Source: Geodermatophilus dictyosporus
GTDB taxonomy: Bacteria > Actinomycetota > Actinomycetes > Mycobacteriales > Geodermatophilaceae
Direction of reading: 5' to 3'
Assembly (NCBI RefSeq): GCF_900115505.1
Contig: NZ_FOWQ01000003.1
Location: 124,001 to 188,000, forward strand
DNA length: 64,000 nt
The translations under genes were made by a program, and so were the position numbers. Shown piece after piece: positions 25,703 through 34,406 of the stretch; the stretch's first letter is position 1, and each line of letters begins with the position of its first letter. The notes under the pieces were generated by a model. The model was given only the letters and a program-made list of their open reading frames with translations. It ran no database searches and had not been told where the DNA came from.

Positions 25703-26085
25703 GCGACGGCCGTCCCGTCCCGCTCCCCGCGGCGGCGGAGTGCGACCACCTGCAGCGCCGCTCCGACGAAGGTCACGCCCGCCAGCAGGAGGAGACCGTG
25801 GCCGACGGTGCGGTCGCCGACGTAGGCCAGCACAGCGACGACCACGAGGTCGAGCGCCAGGCTGACGCCGATCGCGAGGGCCAGTTCACGCCAGCCGTCC
25901 GGGATGTCCAACAGGCCGACCAGGGCCAGCCCGGGCCCCAGGACGAGGAAGGCCAGCAGCACGACCACGCGGACGCCGGGCGCGGCGGTCGTCCCGGGGA
26001 CGACGAGCGCGGCGAGGCCGAGCCCGACGACGAGCACCGGTCGCCACCAGCGGCGAGCGCCGGACGGCGCGGTGTGCGGCCTCAT
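25699..26085 (-). CDS. small membrane protein, four TM segments
   Basis: The 128-residue protein starts at an ATG with a GGGAGGAC ribosome site and overlaps the stop of the large fusion gene by 4 bases. Four hydrophobic segments are visible: PVLVVGLGLAALVVPG, VVVLLAFLVLGPGLALVGLL, LALAIGVSLALDLVVVAVLAYV and GLLLLAGVTFVGAALQVVAL. The segment GPGLALVGLL with a following Asp is reminiscent of short proteins that accompany actinobacterial membrane glycosyltransferases. No family is assigned. Confidence 0.72.
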   Translation of the reverse strand: MRPHTAPSGARRWWRPVLVVGLGLAALVVPGTTAAPGVRVVVLLAFLVLGPGLALVGLLDIPDGWRELALAIGVSLALDLVVVAVLAYVGDRTVGHGLLLLAGVTFVGAALQVVALRRRGERDGTAVA

Positions 26086-29000
26086 GAGTCCTCCCTGAGC
26101 TCGAACACGGCTGCATCGGCGTTCCTGTAGACGAGGACGTAGCGCTGGGAGGTCAGCGCCCCCTGCTGGAGGTCCTGCACCGAGCCCCAACCGGGCGGTC
26201 CCATCATCTGCTCGATGCTCAACTGGGAGCGGGTGATGACCAGGTAGGCGGTGCCCTCGCCGCGCTTGCTCTCGAGGTGGTCAGCGACCTTGTCCGCCAG
26301 TTGGCGCGGGGACTCCGGCGTCGCCACGGGCTCCAGCGACCGGCTGAGTATCTCGACGTCGACGTCGTCGTAGCGGCGGTCCTGCCACGGCATGTTGGGC
26401 AGACCCGCTGCCACGACGTCTTCCGGTCCGGCGGTCGCGTACAGGTACATGACGGCATCGCGCTCCTGGGAGGTGAACAACGATGCACGCTCGTTGCCGT
26501 ACCGGGTCAGCAGGAAGGCGCCCAGGAGCGCGCAGCTGACGAGCACGACGCCACCACCGCGCCGCCACGACCAGCGGGCGCCGACCCCGGGGAAGAGCGC
26601 CCACGCGACCAGGACGGCCACGAACGGCAGGGCGAACAGGTAGGACCGCAGCAGGATCTCCCCGCCGTAGGGCTGGAGGGGGACGAGGAGCAGCGGCGTG
26701 AACGCCAGGACCGCATGGCCGGGCGCCGGGCGTCCGTGGCGGAGCATGCGCACGACTCCGATGGCGGCGAGGAGCCACAGGACGCCGGCGAGCCCCAGGC
26801 GCGCGTAGACGACCAGCAGGTGCTCGGCGCTGCCGGTGACCCGTTCGCCGACGTTGGAGCCCACCGACGAGCCGAGGCTCAGCGCATCGGCCCAGATCTC
26901 CGCCAGGTGGCCGTCCAGGTACCCGGCCGCCATGAACGTCAGCCAGGCGACGACGAGCACCGACGCGATGAGGGGGAGCAGACGACCGGTCATCCGGCGG
27001 GCCAGGACGAGGGTCAGCAGGAGCAGCAGCGATGCGAACGGGGTGAGCTGGTGGCTCGCGACCATGGCCGCCACCATCAGGGTGCAGGCGAGCACGACGC
27101 CTCCCCGCTCCCTCTGGGTCACCCTCGGCCACTGCACCTCCACCTGGGCTCGCGCCGCCCCCAGACGGCGACCGGCAGCCCTCAGGAGCGCGGTCGCCGA
27201 GGTGCGCCACCAGCGCGGCGGGCCGTCGAGGCGGCCCGCCAGCGTGGTCAGCGCCGCGGCGGCGAGCGTGGCGTACAGGACGAACGCGAAGGCCTGCGGC
27301 GCCAGGTAGTCCTGCCCGACCCAGTTCGTCAGGTAGTAGATCCACACACTGAGCCACACGGTGCGCCAGTCCCCCGTCGCGGCCCGGGCGATGACCACGA
27401 GCGCGGGGAGCACGAGCAGGTTGAACACGGCGGGGGCGTACGAGGCGATGGGCAGGACGCCGTCCAGGCCCGCGACCTCGGCGATGAACTCAGCGAGGAC
27501 GAAGAAGCCGGGCCAGTTGAAGTAGGCGTCGATGTCCGGGTCGATCGCGCCCCCTGTCAGGAAGTGGTCGACCACCCCCGCGTGCCGGTAGACGACGCTG
27601 AAGCGGGGGACCTGCTCGAAGGGCAGCGTCACGGCGTACAGGAGCACGACGGTCACGACCATCTGGAACGCGAGCAGGGCGGGACGCTCACGACCACGCA
27701 GCCCCAGCGCGAAGCCCCCTGCCAGGACGACGAAGGCCACGTAGTAGCCCGAGGGCAGGACGGAGACCAGGCCCAGGTCGGTGATGCCCGACACCTCCGC
27801 CCGGCGCAGCGCCACCCAGGCGATGACGACGGCGACGACGGGGAGGACCCACGCGGCCGGCAGCAGCAGTCCGTCCACGACGCGACCACGGACCGGACCG
27901 GAGTCGGGCGCCATCCCCGACGGGGACGCCTCGGACGCCGGGCGCGCCCGCCGCGGGACAGCCGCCGCAGGAGACGTCGCGCGCAGGCGCAGGAGGGCCC
28001 ACGCACCGGTCGCCGTCTGTACCGCCAGCCAGGCGAGGGCCATGGCCGTCAGGCCTCCGGTCACGCCGCCCGCCGCCGCTGCGGTGACCGAGACGACGGC
28101 GCTGACCACGGCGACGGCGACCGCCTCCCGCAACCGACGGTGGGCTCGCGCAGCGGCGTAGTAGCAGTGCACGAACGTCAGCGGGAGCCAGCCGAGCACC
28201 AGGATCCGCAGAGGCGTGGCACCGCCCTCGGCGTAGTGCGGACCGAGGAGCCCGAGCAGCGGATCCGCTGCCACGGCAACCGTCCCGGCGACGAGCAGAC
28301 CGATCCCGAGTGACGATCGGACGCCGCGACGCACGGCCGCCGAGTGCGAGCCGGGATCCGCGGCGACCTCGGAGAAGACCGTCAGGCCGACCTGGACCGG
28401 GACGATGTAGACGATCCAGGCCATCATCCACACCGCGTACCAGGTGGCGTTGGTGTCGGGTGCCAGGAGCTCGGTGACGATGACGGGGAGCAGCAGGCCG
28501 GGCGTGCGCTCCGCGAGGGTCAGCGCGTAGTTGGGCAGTGCCGATCGGACCAGCGCGCCGCTGAGCGGCCCGTCGACCGACGTCCGTATGCGGTACCGGG
28601 GGATCGCCCGCCGCAACTGCCACAGGCCGACGGTCGTGGCCAGGGCGCCCGCTACCGCCCACGGGGCGAACACCGCCCCTGCGGAGGGGGCGTCGAGGCC
28701 CGTGGCCACGGCCACGAGGCCGAGCAGTGTCCCCACGCCGAAGACGACGTTCCGGACGAGCGCCTGGTCACCTCTGCGCAGCGCGGTCGCCGTCTGGTCG
28801 AGCAGGATGCCCAGGGTCCCGAAGACCGCAGCCGCCACGAACAGGGCGGCGAACGCGGGCGAGTGCGCCACCACGTCGAGCTGGGCCAGCACCAGCCCCG
28901 AGAAGCCCACGAACACGAGGGAGAGGACACCGCTCGCGGAGACGACCAGGGTCAAGGCCGAGTTGAGCAGGGTCGGCAGTCGTCCCTCGTTGGCCTTCAG

Positions 29001-29297
29001 GTGCGTGATGACGGCCGAACCGAACCCCAGGATCGCGAACTGGGTGCACAACATCATCGCCGAGACGGCGCCGGCCGCCAGCCCCACCTCGGTGGGGGAC
29101 GCGATCCGTGCGGCGACGAGCCAGAACAGGAACCCCAGCCCCATCGCCGCGACCTTCGCCGCGATGAGGGCCAGCGAGTTGACCGCAGAGGGGAGTGCCT
29201 GGACCGTGCCGCCACCCGTGCCGGGCATCGTCCGTCGCCGGGCTCCGACGAGCGCGGGCGCGACGAGCGCGATCCGGGAGGCGGCACGGCCGATCAT
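26082..29297 (-). CDS. flippase fused to a GT-C-like membrane domain
   Basis: The 1071-residue protein joins two membrane units. Residues 1 to about 440 look like a Wzx-type polysaccharide flippase with around twelve helices (for example AKVAAMGLGFLFWLVAARI and ALVRSALPNYALTLAERTPG). A Pro/Ala/Arg linker follows. Residues about 470-1071 form another polytopic domain with about ten helices and loops typical of lipid-linked-sugar GT-C enzymes or Wzy-like polymerases (VYRHAGVVDHFLTGGAIDPD, NWPGFF, then YYLTNWVGQDYLAPQAF), ending in a soluble tail. Fusion would tie flipping to polymerisation or sugar addition. The start overlaps the preceding GT2 by 4 bases. The catalytic Asp of the second half is not certain. 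Confidence 0.83.
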   Translation of the reverse strand: MIGRAASRIALVAPALVGARRRTMPGTGGGTVQALPSAVNSLALIAAKVAAMGLGFLFWLVAARIASPTEVGLAAGAVSAMMLCTQFAILGFGSAVITHLKANEGRLPTLLNSALTLVVSASGVLSLVFVGFSGLVLAQLDVVAHSPAFAALFVAAAVFGTLGILLDQTATALRRGDQALVRNVVFGVGTLLGLVAVATGLDAPSAGAVFAPWAVAGALATTVGLWQLRRAIPRYRIRTSVDGPLSGALVRSALPNYALTLAERTPGLLLPVIVTELLAPDTNATWYAVWMMAWIVYIVPVQVGLTVFSEVAADPGSHSAAVRRGVRSSLGIGLLVAGTVAVAADPLLGLLGPHYAEGGATPLRILVLGWLPLTFVHCYYAAARAHRRLREAVAVAVVSAVVSVTAAAAGGVTGGLTAMALAWLAVQTATGAWALLRLRATSPAAAVPRRARPASEASPSGMAPDSGPVRGRVVDGLLLPAAWVLPVVAVVIAWVALRRAEVSGITDLGLVSVLPSGYYVAFVVLAGGFALGLRGRERPALLAFQMVVTVVLLYAVTLPFEQVPRFSVVYRHAGVVDHFLTGGAIDPDIDAYFNWPGFFVLAEFIAEVAGLDGVLPIASYAPAVFNLLVLPALVVIARAATGDWRTVWLSVWIYYLTNWVGQDYLAPQAFAFVLYATLAAAALTTLAGRLDGPPRWWRTSATALLRAAGRRLGAARAQVEVQWPRVTQRERGGVVLACTLMVAAMVASHQLTPFASLLLLLTLVLARRMTGRLLPLIASVLVVAWLTFMAAGYLDGHLAEIWADALSLGSSVGSNVGERVTGSAEHLLVVYARLGLAGVLWLLAAIGVVRMLRHGRPAPGHAVLAFTPLLLVPLQPYGGEILLRSYLFALPFVAVLVAWALFPGVGARWSWRRGGGVVLVSCALLGAFLLTRYGNERASLFTSQERDAVMYLYATAGPEDVVAAGLPNMPWQDRRYDDVDVEILSRSLEPVATPESPRQLADKVADHLESKRGEGTAYLVITRSQLSIEQMMGPPGWGSVQDLQQGALTSQRYVLVYRNADAAVFELREDS

Positions 29298-30178
29298 GCG
29301 GAGGCGCCCGGGGACGGCCTCCGCCGTGCCCGGCCGAGGTGGCCGAGGAGCTCACGACCCATCGCCAGGTAGTTGTAGACCGCGAACACGAGGTAGTAGG
29401 GGATCCACTGGGGGCTGAGGCGGACCAGGCTGAGGACGATCCCGCGGACCGCGGCGGCCGCGGGCAGGCCGAGCAGGACTGCGGCTCGGACACCGTGGTT
29501 GACGACCATCCGGCCCAGCCCGTGTCCGTCCGCGACGAACTGGCCCTTCGCGAAGTCCCACGAGTCCTCGAAGCGGTGTTCGACCACCGTCCGCCGGGAG
29601 ACGCCGATCCTGGCGCCGGCCCTCTGCAGCCGCCAGCGCAGGTCGACGTCCTCGCCGGACAGGAACCGGTCGTCGAACCCGTGCGTCAGCAGGGTGTCAC
29701 GGTCGAAGACCGTCGCGACCACACCGAACCAGTTCTTGGAACGACCGGTCCGGTGGTGGTTGGCGAGGGCCCTGCCCCAGTACCCGGAACCGGAGACGCT
29801 GTGCAGGCCCGCCTGCAGGGCGGTGTAGCCCTCCTCGCGGAACTCGGTGAGGAGGCGTTCGAGGTCGCCCTCGCCGAGCCGCACGTCGACGTCGACGAGG
29901 GCCACGAGTCGCGAGGAGGCGGCCTCGGCGCCCATCCGTCGTGCGACGGGCAGTCCTCGCCCCTCGTCGGACAGCACGGTGGCGCCGTGACGACGTGCGA
30001 TCTCCACGGTGCGGTCGGAGGAGAGGCCGTCGACGACGATGATCTCCCGCGGGTTCGCCCGCCGGATCGAGGCGAGGCAGTCCTCGATCAGCGACTCGGC
30101 GTTGCGGACCGGGACGACCACGGACACGTCGAGGAACTGCTGGGAGGCGGGTCGCTGCTCGCGCAGGGCATCGCTCAT
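29294..30178 (-). CDS. glycosyltransferase family 2 protein, first gene of the six-gene operon
   Basis: The 294-residue enzyme begins with VSVVVPVRNAESLIEDCL and carries EIIVVDGLSSDRT, VALVDVDVRLGEGD (metal-binding Asp residues), and FLSGEDVDLRWRL, which fits the acceptor/base motif ED. A hydrophobic C-terminal part (LLGLPAAAAVRGIVLSLV and IPYYLVFAVYNYL) suggests membrane association. The ATG at 30178 was chosen because the family start lies there. It heads a chain of six genes on this strand whose every junction is a 4-base overlap. It probably adds a sugar to a lipid-linked intermediate that the next protein flips. Confidence 0.88.
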   Translation of the reverse strand: MSDALREQRPASQQFLDVSVVVPVRNAESLIEDCLASIRRANPREIIVVDGLSSDRTVEIARRHGATVLSDEGRGLPVARRMGAEAASSRLVALVDVDVRLGEGDLERLLTEFREEGYTALQAGLHSVSGSGYWGRALANHHRTGRSKNWFGVVATVFDRDTLLTHGFDDRFLSGEDVDLRWRLQRAGARIGVSRRTVVEHRFEDSWDFAKGQFVADGHGLGRMVVNHGVRAAVLLGLPAAAAVRGIVLSLVRLSPQWIPYYLVFAVYNYLAMGRELLGHLGRARRRPSPGASA

Positions 30179-30378
30179 GATCGATCCCTGGGCTGGGCGG
30201 GGGAGTTGCCGGGGTTCATGTACGTGGTCACCTCGCGTGGGTGTGGGTGTGGGCGGGCGGCTGTCCTGCAGGGGCATGGGCGGACGACGGAGGACCTGGA
30301 CGGTCCGCGGTGGCGGCCCCGGGCGAGCGTCTCCGCAGTTCGGGAGCGGGTTCGTCGTCGCAGGACCGGTGCACCGCG

Positions 30379-31773
30379 TCAGTTGTCGTAGTGGTGCCAG
30401 TACCGCGCTGTGGCGCTCACGGCGGCGATGACCAGGAGGCCGCTGTTCGTCGTGCTCGCACCGTCGGTCCTGCTGTTGTTGATGTTCTGCTTGGTGGACG
30501 AGACGTTGTGGACGTACTCGTCGGCGTCGACGATCCGCGCGGTCTTGTCCACGGTGAACGCGATGGTGTCCAGCGCTGAGGACTTCTCGTATATGGCTCC
30601 ACCGGAGGACGTGCAGACGCCGGCGTTCGTCGTTCCCGCGGGTTTGGGATAGGTGGCGAAGGTGCGGAGTCGTTGCGCCGCCTCGTCGATCACGACGATG
30701 ACGCGGTTCGGGCACTCCGACACGGTGGCGATCGTGTGCGCCGTCCAGGTGTTACCCGACATGGCGAGGAGTTGGATCAGCGGTTGGGAGGACGAGGTGA
30801 ACGACGTCTTGACGGCGGCGAACACCCGTCCTCCGGACGAGTCCAGCCACTTGAGGTTCATGTGGTCGTCCCCACTGCGCTGGCCTGAGACGATGGTGGT
30901 CGGCTCGCTCCAGGCGGACACGTCGTCGCCGTCGTTGCGGACGCTCCAGTAGAAGCCGTCCGTGCTGTCACCGAGCTGCCTGCTCCACATCAGCCCCATC
31001 CGGCCCGGTCCGAACGCGACGAGGGCGGACGAGTCGTCGACGGAGACGTTGCCCGGCGACGAGCTGTTCGTGGTGGCGGGGTGGGGGAAGGGCGTCCCCC
31101 AGGTGACGCCGTCCGTGCCGGTCGCGTTGAGGTAGATCTTGTTCCCCTGCTGCCAGGTGGCCCAGAGCCTGCCGGTGGTGTCCTTGTCGATGACCAGCGT
31201 CTCCGTCCGGTGGTTGTTGATCTGCGTGGCACCCGAGGGGGCGTACGTGTCCGTGGCCGGGTCGTAGCTGAAGCGGTAGAGCCGGCTGGGATAGCCGGGA
31301 GCCGCCGGGACCCCGTCGTTGGCGAACTTGTGGCTCGCGACGTAGAGGGTGGTGCCGTCCCACAGGACGTCGTGGTGGGTCCCGCTCCGCGTCTCGGTGG
31401 TGACCCCGGTGTCCTGCCACGTCTGCGTCGACGCGTCGAACCGGAAGATGTGGAAGTCCGACGTGGTGGTGTCCCACAAGTTGCCCCACCAGGAGCCGTC
31501 GTTGAACCAGAGCACGCTCTCCGCGCGCTTGGAGCCGGTGGGCGTACCCGTGCCTGCGTGGGAGGGACCCTCGACACCGACGTCCCCCACCGCAGCCGAG
31601 GCCGTGGTGGGCGCCGTGAGGAGCGCCAGCAGCAACAGCGCCGCGACGGCCAGGCACCTGGCTGCTCTGTGTCCCCCGGCGGCCGGCTGTCGTCGGGGGA
31701 CGGAGCCGGGGCGAGAGGCCTCTCGCGGGCCGGGATCCGGGACCAGGTGCGCTTCCATGCGGGCGATGGTCAC
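30379..31773 (-). CDS. secreted beta-propeller-like (sialidase/BNR-type) protein
   Basis: The 464-residue protein has an N-terminal signal: a basic stretch, then AARCLAVAALLLLALLTAPTTASAA with a likely cleavage after ASA. The mature part has repeating short beta motifs (SVLWFNDGSWWGNLWD, DVLWDGTTLYVASH, RLWATWQQGNKIYLNA, GRMGLMWSRQLGD), the pattern of a six-bladed propeller similar to BNR/sialidase folds. No clear catalytic set (Arg triad, Tyr/Glu pair) can be asserted, so it may be a binding protein. GTG 31773 has an upstream GGAG; ATG 31758 is an alternative. Its base composition is slightly lower in GC than its neighbours. Confidence 0.75.
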   Translation of the reverse strand: MTIARMEAHLVPDPGPREASRPGSVPRRQPAAGGHRAARCLAVAALLLLALLTAPTTASAAVGDVGVEGPSHAGTGTPTGSKRAESVLWFNDGSWWGNLWDTTTSDFHIFRFDASTQTWQDTGVTTETRSGTHHDVLWDGTTLYVASHKFANDGVPAAPGYPSRLYRFSYDPATDTYAPSGATQINNHRTETLVIDKDTTGRLWATWQQGNKIYLNATGTDGVTWGTPFPHPATTNSSSPGNVSVDDSSALVAFGPGRMGLMWSRQLGDSTDGFYWSVRNDGDDVSAWSEPTTIVSGQRSGDDHMNLKWLDSSGGRVFAAVKTSFTSSSQPLIQLLAMSGNTWTAHTIATVSECPNRVIVVIDEAAQRLRTFATYPKPAGTTNAGVCTSSGGAIYEKSSALDTIAFTVDKTARIVDADEYVHNVSSTKQNINNSRTDGASTTNSGLLVIAAVSATARYWHHYDN

Positions 31774-32243
31774 GAGGCACTCCAGGGGCGGGGGAGGGTC
31801 GGCCGGGCAGGACGTGACGTTCTGTCCCTGACAGCGAGAGGTGCACCTTGTCCGACTGGGCGTCCCTTAACAACCCTGGTCCCACCTGCTGTCTTCTGAG
31901 TGGAGCATTTCTGTCGTTCTCGTCGCTCTGGGCGGTCGCCGTGTCGACGGGGCGCTACCGGTCGTCCAGCACTCCCTGGTCGTCGCGCTGCCCACGGAGC
32001 CGCCGACCCCGGGTGTGGGACCCGCCCGGAGCGTCCCGGCCGTGTGGCGAGGCGGTGCGCAGGGGACGCCGGGAGCCCTGCCCGTCCGGTCCACGGCGGA
32101 GGGTCGTGCACGGCCGACGCTGGACCGGCACCGTCTCGCGCCACGCTCCCGAGCCCGTCGAGCGAGGCGGCCGGCTCGTCGCACGCGCCGACGACGCGGG
32201 GCATCGGAGGACGTCGTGCAGTCGAGCGGGGTGCGCCCTCAGG
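31774..32243. other. 470-base intergenic region with a lower-GC patch
   Basis: The region lies between two minus-strand genes. About 31850-31915 is clearly less GC-rich than the surroundings and includes, on the minus strand, the run GGTTGTTAAGG, a candidate promoter element for the secreted protein gene at 31773. The remainder (about 31920-32240) has open frames without convincing coding bias. No RNA gene or repeat was identified. Confidence 0.4.
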
Positions 32244-33173
32244 TCAGGCCGTACGGGCCTCGGTCACCCCGGGACGGACGACCGTTGCGTCATCCGCGGG
32301 CGTGCGTGGGGCGGGCAGGTCGACGACCGGGTCCCCGAGGCGGACCGCAGAGCCGCGGAACGCGTCGGTCCTCCGGCCCCTCACCCCGCGCCGGCCTGGT
32401 CCTCTGCCCCTGCCGTTGACGCTCTTGCCGTTGACGCGCTCGACCAGCAGGGCCCAGAGGACACGGCCCCCGTCCCGCCAGGTGTTGAGGTTGCTCTCAC
32501 CGTGGATCCGCGGGCGCTCGAAGCTCGGGACCTCGGTGATCCGCAGGCCGGCCTTGGCGATCCGGGTGTTGATCAGGGTCTCGATCTCGAAACCGTCACC
32601 CCACAGCTTCTCGTCCCCGACAGGGCCGTCGGCAACGAGTTCGAGGGCAGGGAGGCAGTCGGTCCAGAAGGCGTTGTAGCCGTAGCAGAGGTCGGTGTAG
32701 TGCGTGCCGAACAGCAGGTTCGCGATCCGGTTGAGGCAGCGGTTGCCCCAGGCGCGGGTGCGTGTGATGTCGTCGGTACCACCGCCCTCGGCGAACCGGG
32801 TTCCCTTGGCGAAGTCGGCCCCTGCGACCAGGGCGGCGACGTAGGACGGGATCTCGTGCGGATCGGCAGAACCGTCGGCATCGAGCATCACCACGACGTC
32901 CCCGGTCACGGCTGAGAACCCGCAGGCCATCGCGTTGCCCTTGCCCCGTCGGTTCTGCAGGACTATCCGGACGTCGGGTCGCAGGGTCCGGGCCGCCTCG
33001 ACCGTGCCGTCCAGGCTGTGACCGTCCACCACGATGACCTCGTGCAGGTCGGCAGGCAGCTCGGCGAAGACGTGCGGCAGGTTCCGTGCCTCGTTGTACG
33101 TCGGGACCACCACACTGATCTTCGGTCGGATGGTGCGGACACTCGGGCGCAGGTCGGCGAGGGAGCGCGTCAT
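32244..33173 (-). CDS. glycosyltransferase family 2 (dolichyl-phosphate-sugar synthase-like)
   Basis: The 309-residue enzyme resembles polyprenyl-phosphate mannose/glucose synthases: ISVVVPTYNEARNLPHV, EVIVVDGHSLDGTVE, NRRGKGNAMACGF, the metal-binding VVMLDADGSADPHEI, and LCYGYNAFW followed by GDGFEIETLI. The C-terminal 70 residues are Arg/Pro-rich and lack the membrane helices of some relatives. It probably loads a sugar on undecaprenyl phosphate for use by outer-face GT-C enzymes such as the large fusion protein nearby. The upstream region (160-190 bases away) has a perfect 12-base inverted repeat. Confidence 0.87.
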   Translation of the reverse strand: MTRSLADLRPSVRTIRPKISVVVPTYNEARNLPHVFAELPADLHEVIVVDGHSLDGTVEAARTLRPDVRIVLQNRRGKGNAMACGFSAVTGDVVVMLDADGSADPHEIPSYVAALVAGADFAKGTRFAEGGGTDDITRTRAWGNRCLNRIANLLFGTHYTDLCYGYNAFWTDCLPALELVADGPVGDEKLWGDGFEIETLINTRIAKAGLRITEVPSFERPRIHGESNLNTWRDGGRVLWALLVERVNGKSVNGRGRGPGRRGVRGRRTDAFRGSAVRLGDPVVDLPAPRTPADDATVVRPGVTEARTA

Positions 33174-33824
33174 GGCGGCGTCCTATCGGATGAGACGGGC
33201 TCGGTTTCGCCTCTGCTCACCGCCGGGCTATCGGCGACCAGTGCGCCCGGCGGGTCATCGCACACCCGTGTGTTGAGTATTGACGTGCGAGCGGGTGCCG
33301 GGTTGCCGACGACCCGCGCGACGTGGCCTGCGGTCCCGTTCACCCGGCGGGGTGAACGGGAGGTGAATACTTACCGCGACGTGTTTGAAGTGTCCACGGT
33401 CCGATGGCGGTGGTCTTCCGGTCGTGTCCCCGCCTTCCGGCGCGTCGGTCACGCTGCGTGCGACCACGTTGGGTCGTCTGCACGGACCGGCCGTGTACCG
33501 ACCGTGGTGGGAGGGCCTGCGAAGCCCTACTGACGGGGCTGCACGTTCCCTGACCTCACCGGGTGGGGGCCGGGCCACATGACACCGGGTGACCGTTGGC
33601 CGCCGGTCGACCAGATCCTCCCGGGCTCCCCTGACGGGATCGGCACGTCGGCGTCAGCGTGAGGCCGATGGGAGGTCGCGGGTCGGTACCGGGGGTGAGG
33701 CGGTCCTCCCCCGACCCTCCTGCGACGAGATCCCCGTCGGGTCGCGGGGCTGCGTTCGAGTACTGAGCGACTACGCTTCGGGCATCTCGCGTGACAGGAC
33801 GTAGAGCGGTCGAAGAGGTCCGAC
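33174..33824. other. 651-base non-coding region with a strong hairpin
   Basis: This is the longest gap in the window. It holds the 12-base inverted repeat at 33334-33361, flanked by AT-richer words (GAGTATTGACG at about 33275 and GAATACTTACC at about 33364) that are unusual here. Short frames on both strands lack coding bias. It should contain the promoter of the GT2 at 33173 and of the small gene at 33825. An unrecognised regulatory RNA is possible. Confidence 0.4.
33334..33361. repeat. perfect 12-base inverted repeat with 4-base loop
   Basis: The arms 33334-33345 and 33350-33361 are exact reverse complements around GGCG. No gene ends within 150 bases on either side, so a simple terminator role is not obvious. 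An operator, a small-RNA terminator or an mRNA leader structure are alternatives. Confidence 0.7.
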
Positions 33825-34124
33825 GTGCGCTCGACTGCGTCACCGGTGGAAGGACTACGTCATGAGCGTGCGACGCACTCGTGGGACGACCTCCGTGACC
33901 GTCCTCTGTCGGCTGTGAGCACCGGAGACGGGGCGGTACCTGTCCCGGCCTCTGACAGTTCCGCGTGCTCGGGGTGTGGCCACACCAGACGGGCCCACCA
34001 GCACTACCGCAGGGGCACGGACTGTTCCCTGTGCTCCTGTCCTCGCTTCCACCGATCTCCGAGGACGGTCGTCGAGGGGGTGGTGGGCGGTCTCGCCCGC
34101 CGCTTCCGGCGGAGCTCTCCGTGA
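33825..34124 (+). CDS. small zinc-ribbon-like protein
   Basis: The 99-residue protein has a clear metal-binding pattern at about residues 46-73: CSGCGHTRRAHQHY, then DCSLCSCPRF, that is CxxCxH plus CxxCxC with conserved His-Tyr between. Similar CGH/HYR/DC motifs occur in short actinobacterial proteins of unknown role. A basic C-terminus (RRFRRS) could bind nucleic acid. The GTG at 33825 has an AAGAGG ribosome site. The N-terminal 40 residues look disordered. Codon bias is weaker than in neighbours, so the exact start is uncertain. Confidence 0.62.
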   Translation: MRSTASPVEGLRHERATHSWDDLRDRPLSAVSTGDGAVPVPASDSSACSGCGHTRRAHQHYRRGTDCSLCSCPRFHRSPRTVVEGVVGGLARRFRRSSP

Positions 34125-34406
34125 CGCTCGTGGCGTCCCGGAGCGTCTCCGTCCTGCCGGCGGGACCGCCACCGCCCTTCGGAGCCCACGCCTCCGACTC
34201 GGTGCAGCCGGTGGCGACCGCGGGTCCGGCATCTGCCGTCACCGGCGCGGTGCTCGCCGCGGACTCGGCCGGCCTGCGTCGTCCCCGGTCGTCACGTGCG
34301 GTCCTGGTCCCCGGCGCACGCGGAGAACGCGCGACGACGACGATTGCGCGGCTCGGGCCACCTCCGTACCGTTCCGCGCCACACGTCGACGCGGATCGAG
34401 GCAGAC

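Noticed and set aside
26277-28313. 678-codon plus-strand frame opposite the flippase fusion
   Set aside because: It has low-complexity Arg/Gly/Gln/His composition without domains and is antisense to a well-supported membrane protein.
33255-33804. Short frames in the 33174-33824 gap
   Set aside because: They are Arg/Ser/Pro-rich with no ribosome sites or motifs and overlap one another.
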